Below are positions 40,408 to 55,800 of a stretch of 64,000 nucleotides of DNA, piece by piece. The notes under the pieces are model-generated. The model was not told where the DNA came from. It was given only the letters and a program-made list of their open reading frames with translations, and searched no databases. Numbering within the stretch: position 1 is the first letter of the stretch; each line of letters opens with the position of its first letter. Source of the stretch: Hyaloraphidium curvatum (taxonomy: Eukaryota; Monoblepharomycota; Hyaloraphidiomycetes; Hyaloraphidiales; Hyaloraphidiaceae). Position numbers and translations under genes: made by a program. The DNA is taken from contig JAIVFI010000020.1 in assembly GCA_025558095.1 (NCBI GenBank), forward strand, positions 434,001-498,000. Reading direction: 5' to 3'.

Positions 40408-42625
40408 TCATCTGGGCAAACCGCACATCGAGCACTCCTCCGCGTTCCCGGAATTCTCGAACGTGCAGTGCCGGCACTGCCACCTGCTCTTCGCGCCGCC
40501 CGAAGCCCCGCCGGCCCGGCCTCCGCCTCCCGAAGCGGACCCCGCCGCCGGACCAGGCTCCTGCGAAGCCATGATCGTGAGCAGGGTCTGCCAAGAGTCT
40601 GTTTGGACGAGCGCATTGGCCTCCGCCTCGCTGTGGGAAACGGCGACCTTTGCTGCGATCTTCAGGTCGCTCTGGAGCGGCGAAACCGAACGTTAGTTCG
40701 CGGTTGGACCGGCGACGTGGTGTACCTGCCTTTGCCAGGATCCCAAGCGTCCCGAGGTAGACGAGCAGATGGAAGTCCGAGATGGTTTCCGTGAGCTTTC
40801 CCGAGTCCAACTGCTTCTTCACCGCCCCGAGGTCCTGCGTCCCCAGTCCGCCGCGGTTCTCGATCGGGAACGCGTTGCGGGACACGAATGTCGGCGACGG
40901 CGTTTGCGGGAAGCCGTGGGTGAGCTGCAGGGCGCGAGTGAGCCTCTATACAGCGCCGGCCACCGGGCTGCATACCGTAACGAGGAGGTACTCGACAGGG
41001 AAGGCGGGCTTGGCCGGCATCTTGACGACCGCACCGTACTCGTTCTTGAGCTTGTAGAACAGCTCCGGCACGTACTGCGTGCTCGTGGCCTCCTTCACCA
41101 GCATCACCGACGGCTTCGTCGACGCCTCGATGATGCCGTCCCTCTCCATGGCCATGCACACGTTCGAAACCTGGTACGGGAAGATGTCGATCTCCCGCTC
41201 CGTGTTGCCCGTCACCACCGCCGTCACGAATCGGCTCCCGAACGACCCCTCCGAGGCGTACTTGCTCGGCATCGGATGCCGCAGCTGCATCTGCGCGGCA
41301 AAGGTGATCTCCCCCGAGGAGAGGAAGAACGAGTCCGCGTGGCGCTTGACCACCACCGTCCCCTTGCCCGCGCCGTCGTCCTCCAGGTCTGTGTATATCA
41401 TGCCCACCCGCCGCAGCCCGCACGCCGCGGCCATCTCCTCCACTTCCTTCTCCTGGGGATCGGGGAGGACGAGCTGGATCCCGTCCACGGCGCCCTCCTG
41501 CGGCGGCTCGTAGATGGCCGAGACCACGGCCTTGACGCCCAGCGCGACCTCGGAGTAGGCCTCGTAGCGCCCGTACATGTAGCCGAAGCGCTGGAGACCG
41601 GAAGATCGCCAGAAGGAGAGGAGGGTTTCGATGATGGCGGGGGACTCGAACTCGAGGTGGTCAACCTGGCGGAATTCCTTGCAGCGCGCGGGAGCCGGTT
41701 AGACAACATCGACGCGAAGAAGGGGCTGATAATCGCACCTGCTGCTGGAGGGTATAGGCGGACGGCTGGCACTTGGTGCAGATGCCTTCGGGGTATGGGG
41801 GGTGTCCGGTCGGGCAGTTCTTCTTAATCTTGAAGTCCGGGACCTCGAGCGGGGGAACGAAACCCTTGTTGGCGCTCGTCTTGTTCTGGGACATGAGCTG
41901 GCGGAGGTAGGCGTGGAAGGACAGGTGCTTGATCTTGTGCTGCTCGAGGTACCGCGGGTCGTAGGGCTCCAGCGGGCGGCAGTAGTCGCACATGCCCTGC
42001 TCCCCGTGGCGGCAGCTGGCAGATCCCGTCAGCATTCCCGTACAGGACGCTGCAGCGGCCCACGCACAATCGGGGATCCCGGTTCCGCTTGATGAGCCCG
42101 TCCTTCTTCTCCAGCTCCCTGTCGAGCGCGTCCTCCTCCACCGCGGCGGCCCCGGGCAGGCTCGGGTACGTGGACCCGGTGCCTGCGGACGGGGTATCCA
42201 CGACCATGTCATCCCCGTGCTGGCCGTTCTCAGCCGCGCCGTTCTCCGACTTGCTGGGTATCACGAAGATCTGGTCGCCGTGCCTGCCGCGGTCCCCGGT
42301 CAGCAACGCGCCCAGATCCCGGCAGATCCCGCGTGGCACGCACTTGAGGCCCGCCGCGCCGAGCGATCTGCCCTTCTTTGGCGCGAGGGGCGTGCGGCCG
42401 GTTGGGTCGAGCGCAAGCGCGAAGTCGTCCAGCCTGAGCAGATCGCGGACCTGCGCGGGGTCAGCGGGCGCGGCGGGGCGCGGCGTGCGGCGCACCGTGT
42501 CGCGCAGCGCGGCGACGTCCGAGTTCGGGTCGGCGTCGATGCGCTGCTGCCCGCCGGGACTGCGGATTCGCAGGAGCTGAGGGGCGTCAGGCGGGGCGCG
42601 GGCGGGCTCGCGCGCGGCTCACCAT
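40408..42625 (-). CDS. NPL4: NPL4, Cdc48/p97 cofactor with C-terminal NZF finger
   Basis: Adaptor that, with UFD1, brings ubiquitinated substrates to the Cdc48 unfoldase. The first coding exon is only the ATG at 42623-42625. A 46-nt intron (42577-42622) follows directly, then [20 protein letters not shown], the UBX-like domain. Next are the NPL4 zinc finger ([49 protein letters not shown]) and the MPN-like core ([60 protein letters not shown]). The last exon ends with an NZF ubiquitin-binding finger, [20 protein letters not shown] followed by GLPR, stop at 40408-40410. Animal NPL4 has this finger and yeast Npl4 lacks it. Confidence 0.92.
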
Positions 42626-42876
42626 CGTGGCGCGGAGATCGCCGCCGCTGTGAATGCTGCTGCGGCGGCGGGTTTCGGGCTTGCGAAACGTCGGGGTTCG
42701 GTGTTCTGGTGAAGGGCCGCCGTTGACCTGGGCCGCCTGCATGTTCGATTGATCACTCCGTCTTTCCGTCTTTGCTGCCCGACTGTGCACCGCCGCAGCG
42801 CCCGCTCTACCCCGGCAACGCTCGCATCGGCCACTGCTCTGCCCGCGGGGCGACGCCCGGGTCGGCCGCTGCAGCG

Positions 42877-45857
<2,981 letters not shown>

Positions 45858-45985
45858 GGTCTGCGAGGCTGCGCGGAAGGTTGGTGGGAAAGGACTGATC
45901 ACTCACGCGGCTAGGGCTAGTTCAACCCCGCAATTTCTGGCGTCCGAAACGCACTCTCAGCTCCTCCGCTCTCGCGTCCGCCACC

Positions 45986-46777
45986 ATGCCCGGTGCTAGC
46001 AGGTGCTTATCGTCTCTGTGGTGCGGGGGAGGGAGGCAGTTGGACGTCGTGGCGTACCCGCGGGCCGTTCCCGCGCGGTGTGGAGGGGGGTTCCCGCGAG
46101 TTCGGAGAGAGGCCATCGCGCGCTGGATGAGCCGGGATGGGCTCGCTGGGGCCCTGATGGGGCCGACAAGCGATGGTGTGCCTTGGGAGGTGCCGTCGGT
46201 TCGCCAGGGGACGGGGATGGGGTCTGTGCGCGCCGGAGGAACCGCGGCGAACGAACCGGACCACCTCGACTTCCAGTGGAACACTGCGACGGATTGGGCT
46301 TCCTGGAACCTCTTTGAAGGACAGCCATCTCATTTTCCCCTTCCTACCCGCTCCTCGGACACAGGCTGTACCAGAAGGGGACGATCCTCGGCTTCAAGCG
46401 GGCGAAGCGGAACCAGACGGACCACACCAGGTGGGCACCGCCCTCGGCGCCTTCGGAACCCCCGTAACCCCTCCCGCGCAGCCTCCTGGAGATCGACGGC
46501 GTCAAGACGCCCCAGGACACCGCCTTTTACCTCGGCAAGCGTGTTGCCTACGTCTACCGGGCAAAGCGCCCCATCAACGGCTCCAAGATCCGCTGCATCT
46601 GGGGCAAGGTCACCCGGGCGCACGGAAACTCGGGCGTGGTGAAGGCAAAGTTCAGGAGCAACCTGCCGTCGCGGAGTATGGGGGCGACGATCCGGGTGGT
46701 GGGTCCTACGATCGTGCGCCAGAGAATCGCGCTCACCCGGCTCTCCGTCGTAGATGCTGTACCCGTCGCGGGTGTGA
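45986..46777 (+). CDS. RPL35A: Large-subunit ribosomal protein eL33 (RPL35A)
   Basis: 60S protein. A 17-nt first exon (45986-46002, MPGAS plus two bases of Arg) joins across a 362-nt intron (46003-46364) to complete [20 protein letters not shown], the family start. Further exons give [40 protein letters not shown] and [20 protein letters not shown] with [13 protein letters not shown] last exon, after a 57-nt or so intron, encodes VMLYPSRV and the stop at 46775-46777. The first intron is several times longer than is usual here. I looked for box C/D or H/ACA snoRNA features in it and found nothing convincing. Confidence 0.93.
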
Positions 46778-46959
46778 TGCAGGCTGTAATATACACCATC
46801 TGAACCTGAACGTCAGAGCGGACCTGTGGGTCACCGTTGGGTCCAATGGATGCGGACGCAGTGGGGGCCGGAGACACAAGTGCGAGCTCATTGCTTTTTC
46901 AGTCCGGAAACAGCATGTCCAGACTCCACGTCTAATCTACGCAGAAGCTACGGCGGTCC

Positions 46960-49127
46960 TTACTTGAAGATCTTGCCTGTGGGGGGGCGGGTGTTGGGAA
47001 AACGAAGGCGGCAGCAGAGCAAAGGTCCTACCGTCGGCAAACTTCATGCCCTCGAGATCCCCGTCCCAGGCGATGTAGTCCTCCCAGTTTTTCCGGACCG
47101 CGGGGTCGGTGGTGTCCACCTTCGTGAAGTTGTACGACTCGTAGTCGGGCACGTCCTTGAGGATCTCGGGGACCTCCTGGCCGCGGATGATGAAGTAGCC
47201 GTGGATCTCGTTCTTGCCGTCCTCGCCGAAGACGATAAGGGTTCCGAAGGCTGCATACGGGCTCAGCTACGCTGTCGGAGGAGGATCGCGCGGTAACCCA
47301 CCGTACTTCCGGCAGGCCTCTAGCCGCTGGAAGAAGCCGCCGATCAGGTTCGACGACATGCTGCAGGAGCTCGGTCAGCCAGATTCAACATGGGAAAGCA
47401 AAAGAGACTCACAAGACGCTGCGCAGGGAAATTGCCGCAAGAGGAAGATGAGGATGGACCGTGAGACCTAACGGAAAGGCGAGTTATCGACACAACACCC
47501 ACAGGGTCTGCAAGGACGAGCAATCGTTAGCCCACGCCAAGCGAGTGCAGAGGACATCAACCCACCAGCTCGTCGTTGTACTTGTAGTCGAGGCGCCACA
47601 TCGACCAGCCCTCCTTGTCGAAGTTGTCCCAGAAGTAGTTGACCGCGTCCGGGCGGGTGTTGTTGTTCGAGTAGAAGCGCTTCCAGTTGTCGAGGTTGAA
47701 CGGCCTGCGAGACCAAGTTAGGCCGGCCGGAGAAGTTGGCACCGCCGAGACCCACGAAGGAGGGAGGAGGTCCATGGCGTTGGGCTTCTTCTTCTCCTGC
47801 GGCGCCTCCTCCTCGTCCTCCATGGCGTCATCCTCCTCCTTCTTGGGCTTCTCCTCCTTCTTCTTCTCCTCCTTCGGCTTCTCCTCCTTCTTCTTCTCCT
47901 CCTTGGGCTTCCTGCGAGGGCAACGAGGCGTCAGCACGGCCCAAAACCCTGGAGACCGGCGGGAACCCACTTCTCCTCCTTCTTCGGCGCCTCAACGGCC
48001 GCGGCCTTCTCGGCCAGCGCGGTCTCGCCGACGACGGCAACGACCTCAGGCTGGTTGGCGATGGTGGTGAACCAGCGGTTCACGTTGCCGAAGGGAGCGC
48101 GGGTCTCGGGGTCGAGGACGAGCTTGTACAGGTTCAGGAGGGCGGAGAAGACAGCGATGTCGGCGAGGGTGACGGACTCGCCGACGAGGTAAGTGCTGAA
48201 GAGGGAGTCAGCGTCTGGGACCGAGACACGCCGCCGCCCAACCAACCGCTTGAGAAGGATGGTGTTCAGCACACCAAGGACCCTCTTGACGTCCTCAGTC
48301 GCCTTGGTGACGGCCTACGACGACAATCATGTTAGCAGCTTGATCGAAAGGCACTGTTGGACACGCACCCCCTTGTTCACGGGGATCCAGCCGAGGATGG
48401 GGTACGTCCACGCGGCCTGGGCGGGCACGATCTCCGAGTCGGCAAACGAGACGTACTGCAGAACCTGGGCAGTCTCGGCCTTGTCTTTGCCGAGAAGCTG
48501 CGAGCCCTCCTTCGCGGCCGCGACTGCACGGAGGAGCCAATGATCAGCTCCGAGCTCTCGCAGTCCAACGCCCCGTGTCCACATCCGAGCTTCTGGGTCA
48601 GCGGAAGCATATCCGCAACGGCGCTCTGCGCCACTCAGACAGGGATAACTGATTTGGCTGAGTGTTTCATCCACCCCAGATTCGAAGGGCCACGTTCCAG
48701 TGTCGCGCCGAGAAAGTTTCCACACTCGCGCGCCCGACCCCGTCCATCGGTCCAATCTGCGTACCATAGTAGGCAATCGCGGCGCCCTCGAACAGCTTCA
48801 GGCCGTCGGCACCCTCGAAGGCGGGGATCTGGTGGGACAGGCATCAACTCCTCCACCGCGCCGCTGCGCCGGGCAGGCCCACCTTGCCCAGGGGGAAGCT
48901 CTCCAGGAATCCGGCGCTCTTGATGGCCGACTTCCAGTCATCCGACGCGGTCTCCAGCTCGAGGCCGTTGTACTTGGCCGCGATGAGCGCCGGGTACGCC
49001 CTGCGCGACAAAGTCAGCATTCCTCCGTCCGCGCGGTCCCCATGGGCGACTGCCGTCCGCGCAGGCCGGCAGCGACAAATACGCACCGCACGTTGCCCTC
49101 GTTGACGATCAGCTTGCCCAGGCCCAT
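46960..49127 (-). CDS. EEF1G: Translation elongation factor eEF1B gamma
   Basis: Scaffold subunit of the eEF1B exchange factor. The N-terminal GST-like domain starts MGLGKLIVNEGNVR and continues AYPALIAAKYNGLELETASD, KSAGFLESFPLGKV, IPAFEGADGL, QVLQYVSFADSEIVPAQAAW and YLVGESVTLADIAVFSALLN. A Lys/Glu linker follows (KPKEEKKKEEKPKEEKKKEE). The C-terminal domain has RPFNLDNWKRFYSNNNTRPD, FDKEGWSMWRLDYKYNDELV, VFGEDGKNEIHGYFIIRGQE and DTTDPAVRKNWEDYIAWDGD. The final exon, after a long pyrimidine-rich acceptor, completes MKFADGKIFK with stop at 46960-46962. About ten exons. The minus-strand Lys/Glu linker gives a strong purine bias. Confidence 0.94.
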
Positions 49128-49346
49128 GTTGAATGGCGTGTTATGCGGGTAGCGTCGCGAAACGAAAAAGTTGGGCGTGCCGGCGATGGGTCCTCCGGGC
49201 CAAACTCCCAGCGATTTCGGGCTTCCCCACAGCTGTGCCTCCCAGATCTCAACGTGAGACAGATCGAGACATTCGGCACCAGCTCAACGGCTCGTTTGCG
49301 ACATCGATCGGGTATCATTGTGCCACCACCATACATCGGCGTCCGA

Positions 49347-51095
49347 TCAGTTGACAAGCATCATCGAGCTCTTCTCGTAGAGGCTGCTCACGACGTTGCC
49401 CATCGACTTGACCGTGTCGATACTTGCCTCGTACATTTTCTGGGGGGTGATCGGATCAGCGTGCAGTTCCGCGACCGAGTGGCTTCGGGACTCACGTCCG
49501 AAGGGATGTCGTCGAAGATGACGAGGCATCCAGCACCCTGGTCGAGAATGCCGTTCAAAGCCTTGTCTAGGATCATCTTCGACAATCTGGAAGCCCGTGT
49601 GTCAGTACCCACGTGAGGTGGATCCGCGAGACCATGCTTACTTGGCCTCGACCTGCGCTGCAGGAAGCTTGACAAGCTCCGCGATGTGCGCAATCTCCAC
49701 GCGCGAAAAAGGTTCTATGATTCGGAGGAGATTTTGCTCAAGCAGGTTGTCGTAAAGGGTGGCGAGGTGTCCCCGGATGATCGGGTCGTTGCCAAGCTCT
49801 GCGTCAGGGAGGTCGCCGTGAGCCCGCGCACTTAGAACCAGGCACATCCGAACGTGATTCACCTTCCCGGTAGCTAGTAAGAGCCTGTTCAAACTCCAAC
49901 AGCGACCGATTCTGGTACGCCGTGGCAACCGCCCTCAAGGATTCGACGTCCCTGCCCTGATAGCGCAGCGCAACCTTCCCGCTCACGATGGCGTGCACGT
50001 CTTCGGCCTTCATCGAAGGTCAGCTTCTAAAGCTCCTCTAGTCATGACCTGCCTCACCTGGTTGAGCATGATCTTGCACAAGAGCATGTACTTTAACGCC
50101 GACACAACGCGCGGGTCCTCCTGCGAAGAGTAGCCCTCGAAGGTTTCGTAGAAGTAGGAGTAGGCCGTCTTGTAGTCCTTCTCCTCGGCGTGCAGGATGC
50201 CCGACTGCATGTCGAGCTGAGCCTGCATCAGGGGCGGGCAGTAGATCGCGTTCGCGGAGGTCCTTGCCGAAGTCAAGGCAGCCTAAGACAATAGCATCCA
50301 TTTAGCTCATCGTGCTGTAGTGAGAAGGGAAGCACGAGATCGCCCACCCTCGACTTCGGCAGGTTCCGCAGCGCGTGGTACACCCGGCTCTCCAAAAGCT
50401 GGACCTCCATGAGCGCGTTCTTGTCGTCTAGCCGCTTCAGCTCCTTCAGCAGGGTCCCAATCAGAGCCAGAGCGTCCGAGTACATCCGGTTGTCCAGGTA
50501 GCTGCGACAGCGCAACCAGTCCGTCAGCGTGGCCCAATCCCCGCCCAAGCCAGCAAACCCACAGGGACACGAGCTTCGTCTCCAGAGCTTGCCGCAGAAA
50601 CACGGTCTTTTCCTGGACCGCCCACTGGATGGTGTTCTTGCACACCTCCACCTGCAGCGCCGTCGTGTTCGGGATCGTCGCAAAACCCTCGATGAGCCCC
50701 CTGACTGAAGACAGAAAGCCGCCACCATGAGCCGTCTATGCCTCAGCCAAAGACGCGTCCCAACACACCGATCTTGGCCGTCTTGGCCTTGGGCAGGCCG
50801 GACAGGAACGCGTAGGAATTGGAGATCAATTTTGCGAGGTCATCCGGCCGCTTCAGGGTCGAGTAGAGGGATCCGAGCTTCGTGATCGCTGCCTCCCGCA
50901 CTCGAGACGTCTCGTCGGAAGGCGCTGCGCGATTCGGCTCGGCGTGAGGGGCAGCTGGAAGTTCGTTCCGCCGAGCCCACCCGCCCCGGCGGCGGCCGCC
51001 AAAACGGCCTCGTAGCGCGCCGCCGCTTCCGCCGGATCAGACTTGATCGTCGCATCCAATTGGCCGAGCTCATCGGCCGTCGGAAGCCCCGCCAT
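49347..51095 (-). CDS. RPN6: 26S proteasome lid subunit RPN6 (PSMD11)
   Basis: PCI-domain subunit that clamps the proteasome lid to the 20S core and base. The start at 51095 gives [20 protein letters not shown]. Helical repeats include [20 protein letters not shown] and [15 protein letters not shown]. Exons then give [20 protein letters not shown] followed by [63 protein letters not shown] and [20 protein letters not shown]. The winged-helix end is [20 protein letters not shown] followed by LVIFDD, then [20 protein letters not shown]. About nine exons. Divergent from CPSF30, 95 bp between starts. Confidence 0.94.
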
Positions 51096-51190
51096 CGTGA
51101 ATGGAAAGGAAGCGAAGGGCGCGTCGATTTGGGCCCGCGCGGGGTGCGGGCGGAGCGTGCGCGCTCTCCAAACGCCCCACACCGCAAACC

Positions 51191-52223
51191 ATGGCAACCG
51201 CTTTGGAGGCACCGACGAAGCTGGAGGCCCAGATGGACCGGGACAGAACCGTCGAAGATATCATGGGCGACCCCGGCCCGGTGCGATTCTCGTTCGAGGA
51301 CTACGTCAAGTTCGAGCTCAAGATCAACCTTGACGCCAAGAAGGAGGCAGCAAGTGGGCTCGCACCCAGATTGCCGATGTCCCGGCATTCATCTGATCGC
51401 ATCGTGGTCGTCGCTACAGATACGACGCCGATTTGCCGGTTTTGGCTCCAGGGGCGCTGTAGGATGGGGGACTCTTGCTCGGTGGGTGCCTTCGGACGGG
51501 CCGACCCAACGCCTGCTGACCCAGTGTACCGGCAGATGAGGCACAAGGCGGACAAGTCCGTCGTTTGCAAGCACTGGTTGAGGGGCCTCTGCAAGAAGGG
51601 GGACGATTGCGACTACCTCCACGAGTACAACCTGAAGAAGATGCCCGAGTGCTGGTTCTTCACCAAGTACGGGGAGTGCTCCAACCCGGAGTGCATGTAC
51701 CTCCACATAGACCCCAACTCCAAGATCAAGGAGTGCGCGTGGTACAACAGGGGCTTTTGCAAGCATGGTGGGCTCGAAACCGCTCCCGCTGCCGAGCGAT
51801 TTGGAGCTGACAGTTGCTGTTGACCAGGTCCGAAGTGCCGAAGCAAGCACGTCAAGAGAGCCGTGTGCCAGAACTACCTGATCGGATTCTGCCCGAAGGG
51901 ACCTGATTGCCCGCTGGGACATCCGAAGCACGAGCTGCCGACGGATATGGAGCCCGGCAAGGTTTGGAAGCCGCTGGAGGAGGTGACCTGCTTCCAGGTA
52001 CGTGGCGTCATTTGTGACCTTTATTGAACAACGCTAACTTCATTCGCAGTGCGGGCAAAAGGGGCACTTTGCCAACAAGTGCCCCCAACGTCTTGCCGAC
52101 ATGCAGAACCGGCAAGCCACCGCACAAGCCACCATCGCACGGCCGATACCGACCTTCACGAGCACCAGCAGCTCGAGCTACGCGCAGCAGGGGATGGCCA
52201 TCGCGACGTACGAGAGCCGATGA
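51191..52223 (+). CDS. CPSF4: Cleavage and polyadenylation factor CPSF30 (CPSF4/Yth1) with CCHC knuckle
   Basis: Subunit of the mRNA 3'-end processing complex; its CCCH fingers read the AAUAAA signal with WDR33. The first exon (MATALEAPTKLEAQ) leads to FSFEDYVKFELKIN, then CCCH fingers in series. Finger 1 is only partly seen around ICRFWLQGRCRMGDSC. Then VVCKHWLRGLCKKGDDCDYL, MPECWFFTKYGECSNPECMY, KECAWYNRGFCKHG with KCRSKHVKRAVC, and QNYLIGFCPKGPDCPLGHPK. After an intron comes a zinc knuckle, CGQKGHFANKCPQ, as in plant and animal CPSF30 but not in yeast Yth1. The tail is short and Ser/Thr-rich. Exon boundaries near finger 1 are not fixed. Confidence 0.92.
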
Positions 52224-52395
52224 GGACGCGAGTGGAGCTGTCCACGAGGATCTGGGCTTTGGACGAATTGCAAGCTTTGTCAATACCCTGCTAGATACCA
52301 TGTACATTGATCAATCATCTTTTGCTCGATACCGTGTCGAGCGCCTCCTCCTCCGAGCGCGATGCTATGTCCCGTGCTCATGTCCGTGATCCCCT

Positions 52396-52781
52396 CTAGA
52401 ACGACTTTGCCGTCAGCGAGTTGCCGAGCTTGATGATCGTATGCCGCAGCACGAAATCGTCCAGAGACAGCAGCCGCGACAGGGTCTTCATGGTCTCGGG
52501 CTTGCTGTCAAACTGCATCGCCCAGTACGTCCCGCGCGTGTGCCACTCCCCCTTCTTGATCCGAGAATAGAGCGGCAGGTCCTTCCCCATCGGCTCGAAA
52601 GCGCGCACGACCCCGTTGTTGTCCAGGACGTGCAGGGCGCTGTTCCGGAGAAGGCGCCGCATCGCGCTCTGTAGAGCAGCCCGGGCCATCAACCTCTCGA
52701 AAACGGGAGAAGCATAGTCAAAGAAGCACGCACGTTGGACATCCCGGCTCGCGCTATGCAGACGATCTCGTAGAGGGGCAT
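52396..52781 (-). CDS. MRPS6: Mitochondrial ribosomal protein bS6m
   Basis: Two exons. MPLYEIVCIARAGMSN from ATG 52781, then after a short pyrimidine-rich intron ARAALQSAMRRLLRNSALHV, NNGVVRAFEPMGKDLPLYSR, GEWHTRGTYWAMQFDSKPET and MKTLSRLLSLDDFVLRHTII. The ending is KLGNSLTAKSF, stop 52396-52398. The MPLYE start and the GxYW and F-V-L-R-H positions fit bS6 of the bacterial/mitochondrial type. No long presequence is evident, as in other mitochondrial bS6 proteins. Divergent from DDX11 with 100 bp between starts. Confidence 0.88.
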
Positions 52782-52881
52782 CGCGTTTCGCTTGTTCTCG
52801 GTTCCCTTACTTGCCCGCGCGGGGGGCGCCTTCGAATCTCCTGCCTCGTTTCCTGCCCGGGCGGTCCAGGCAGCACCCAAA

Positions 52882-55800
52882 ATGCTCACTGCTCGCCACG
52901 ATGGCGTGGCCCGGTCCGCCACGGCCGCGCCAGCGACGGACGATTGCGAGCTGGTCCCCCTCCCGACCCCCTCGAACTTTGCCTTCCCCTTTCCTCCGTA
53001 CCCTATCCAACTGGAGTTCATGACCTCTCTCTACACTGCGATCGAAGCGAAGAAGCAGGTTGCCATATTTGAGTCTCCCACCGGCACGGTGTGTACTACC
53101 CCGAGGCGGGCTTGAGGCGGGATCGGGACGGTGGTCGCTGACTCGCGCAACTAGGGCAAATCTCTTTCGCTGCTTTGCGGCTCTCTGCGATGGCTAAAGG
53201 ACAACCAGCAACGCATGGTTGACGCCAAACGGGCGGCCGCTTTGCGTTCCGCTGCCCAGGAGTCCACGAACGTGGCGGACACTCTGCGGGACGACGATGG
53301 TACCAGATCCGAACGCCACGCCGTGTCCGCTACTTGACCAGACTTCTTTGGGACCATTCGGACGTAGAGCCCGACTGGGTGGTTCAGCAGAGCAAGGCAC
53401 GCGTGGAAGCTCAGAAACTGGCACTTGTCGACGAGGAGATTGCGCGCGAACAACGCCGCAAGGAATACCTGCAGTCTTTGCGCCTCGCGGAGAAGGCCAA
53501 AGGCGCGAAAGAGTCGCGAGAGCGTGCGGCAAAGCGCCAGGTCGGCCGCCGACGACAACGAAGGACGTGAGCCAGACTTACCCCGTGCTTCGGGCCAGAA
53601 ACTCGATTCGAATGCAGAGGACGACTTCGCCGTGGACGACTATGAGAGCGACGAGGACGACGCGCGCAAGCAGATCAAGAAGATTCTCTCCGGGTAGGTT
53701 TTTGTCTCAACCCAACACTGGCAGCAAACCCCAAATTTCCCCGACTGCAGCGCGGATGACGACGACAAAGTTGATCAGCTCGTGGGGGAGGATGGCGAAG
53801 AGCCGGACGAGATCAAGGTACACGCTTTGTGTTTGGACAAACCTGCAGTGCGCCCACGAAAGCGGTCCCAGATCTTCTACTGCAGTCGAACGCACTCACA
53901 GCTGTCGCAGGTCGTGAACGAGATAAAGAAGACGGCGTACGGAGCCGATATTTGCAACGTTTCGCTGGCCTCGCGGAAGAACACCTGCATACACCCACGG
54001 GTCTCCCGGTACAAATCCGTCGCAAGGATCAATGACGCGTGCCTGGACCTGCAGAAAGGTGCCCTTTGCTGTCTTCCCACACGGTTCCGGACGTTCATGC
54101 GCAGCAGACAAGAACGGCTGTTGCTCCTACCTGAAGGACAAGCCAATGCATGTCTTCCGTGACCATGCGCACGCCACTGTCCAGGATATCGAGGAGTTGG
54201 TCGCCAAAGGCCGTCAGCTGGCCATCTGCCCTTACTACGGCACTCGTTCTGCGATCCGATCATCTGAGGTGGAAACCCTTTGCTCCCGCCCCGAGACCTC
54301 CGCTTACACGTCACGCAGATCGTCACCTTGCCATACAACCTCCTGCTGCAAAAGTCGTCGCGCCAGTCCTTGGGGCTGTCCGTGAAGGGGCACGTCGTCA
54401 TCATCGACGAAGCGCACAACCTGATCGACACTGTGCAAAGTATCTACTCCGTGTCGGTCACCCTTTCCCAGATCCTTCTGGCCCACAAGCAGCTGACGGC
54501 GTACTTCGAGAAGTACAAGCCGCGCTTGAACGGGCAGAACGTCATGTACATCCAGCAGATCCTGTCTCTGCTGGTCGCGCTCCGTGGATTCGCAGAAGCT
54601 CGCCGCACCAGTGCTGCGGGGGCGGCCAAAGGCAACGGGGCGCCCGAGAGCATGTGGACCATCAACGACTTTGGTCACGGTCTCCGCATCGACAACATCA
54701 ACCTGTTCAAGGTGCAGACGTACCTACAGCAAAGCAGACTTGCCCAGAAGGTTTGCGTCTTGCGTGCAGCCCGCTAGCGATGGAGTTTACCCTCATCATT
54801 TCCCAGCTGCAAGGCTTTACCGAGAAGCAGGCCGATGGCGGCAAGAAGAAGCCAGACCTCGCGGAGCCAGACAAAGCCGACGACGACGATTACGTGATGA
54901 AGCATGTCTCTGCGCTCGGTGAGGTGGAACGCTTCGTCATGTGCCTTACGGACGCCGACGTCGACGGCCGCATCATCATGGCGCGCAACGATCCCGTGGA
55001 GCTCAAGTACATGCTGCTCAACCCGGCGAACGCCATCCGAGACGTCGTGGAAGAAGCACGCATCGTCATCCTCGCAGGAGGCACAATGGAGCCGGTCGGT
55101 CGCAGCGTCATCCCGGGGTGTCTCGTGCTGACTGTGCCCAAAGGTGTCGGACCTCCTGATGCAACTGTTTCCGTACCTTCCGGATGGGGACATTGCCCGC
55201 TTCAGCTGTGGTCACGTCATCCCACCGTCGTCCCTCCACACCACTGCGCTTGCAACGGGGCCGTCAGGCATGGCCATGGACTTCACCTACCAGAATCGAT
55301 CCAATGTGAAGCTCGTGGGTGGTGATGACATTGAGTGCCAAACGACCGCGCTAACCGGACCTTAGATTGACGAACTGGGACAGATCGTGGTCAACGCAGC
55401 GACCATTGTCCCTGCCGGCATGGTCTGCTTCTTCGTCTCCTATGCTTACATGGAGTCTGTCGTGCGGCGCTGGTCCGAAACAGAGACGATCAAGAGGCTG
55501 GAGAAACGCAAGCGAGTCTTTTTCGAACCTCGCGATGCGGGCCAGGTCGACGCCATGCTCAGGGAGTATGCCACGCACGTTGCTGCGTCGAGTGCATCCA
55601 GCGGAAAGGACGGAGCCATCCTCTTTGCCGTGGTTGGGGGCAAGATGTCGGAAGGCATCAACTTTTCCGACGACTTGGGCAGGTGAACTCTTTTCCGTGC
55701 CCGCTTCTTGACCGAGAGCTTGACGAATGTTGTTTCCAGATGCGTCATTATGGTTGGGCTTCCCTTCCCGAACTCGGGCTCCGTGGAGATTCGGGAGAAG

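Noticed and set aside
46003-46364. C/D box snoRNA in the eL33 intron
   Set aside because: CTGATGG and GGATGAG resemble box C only loosely, and no paired D box and terminal stem were found.
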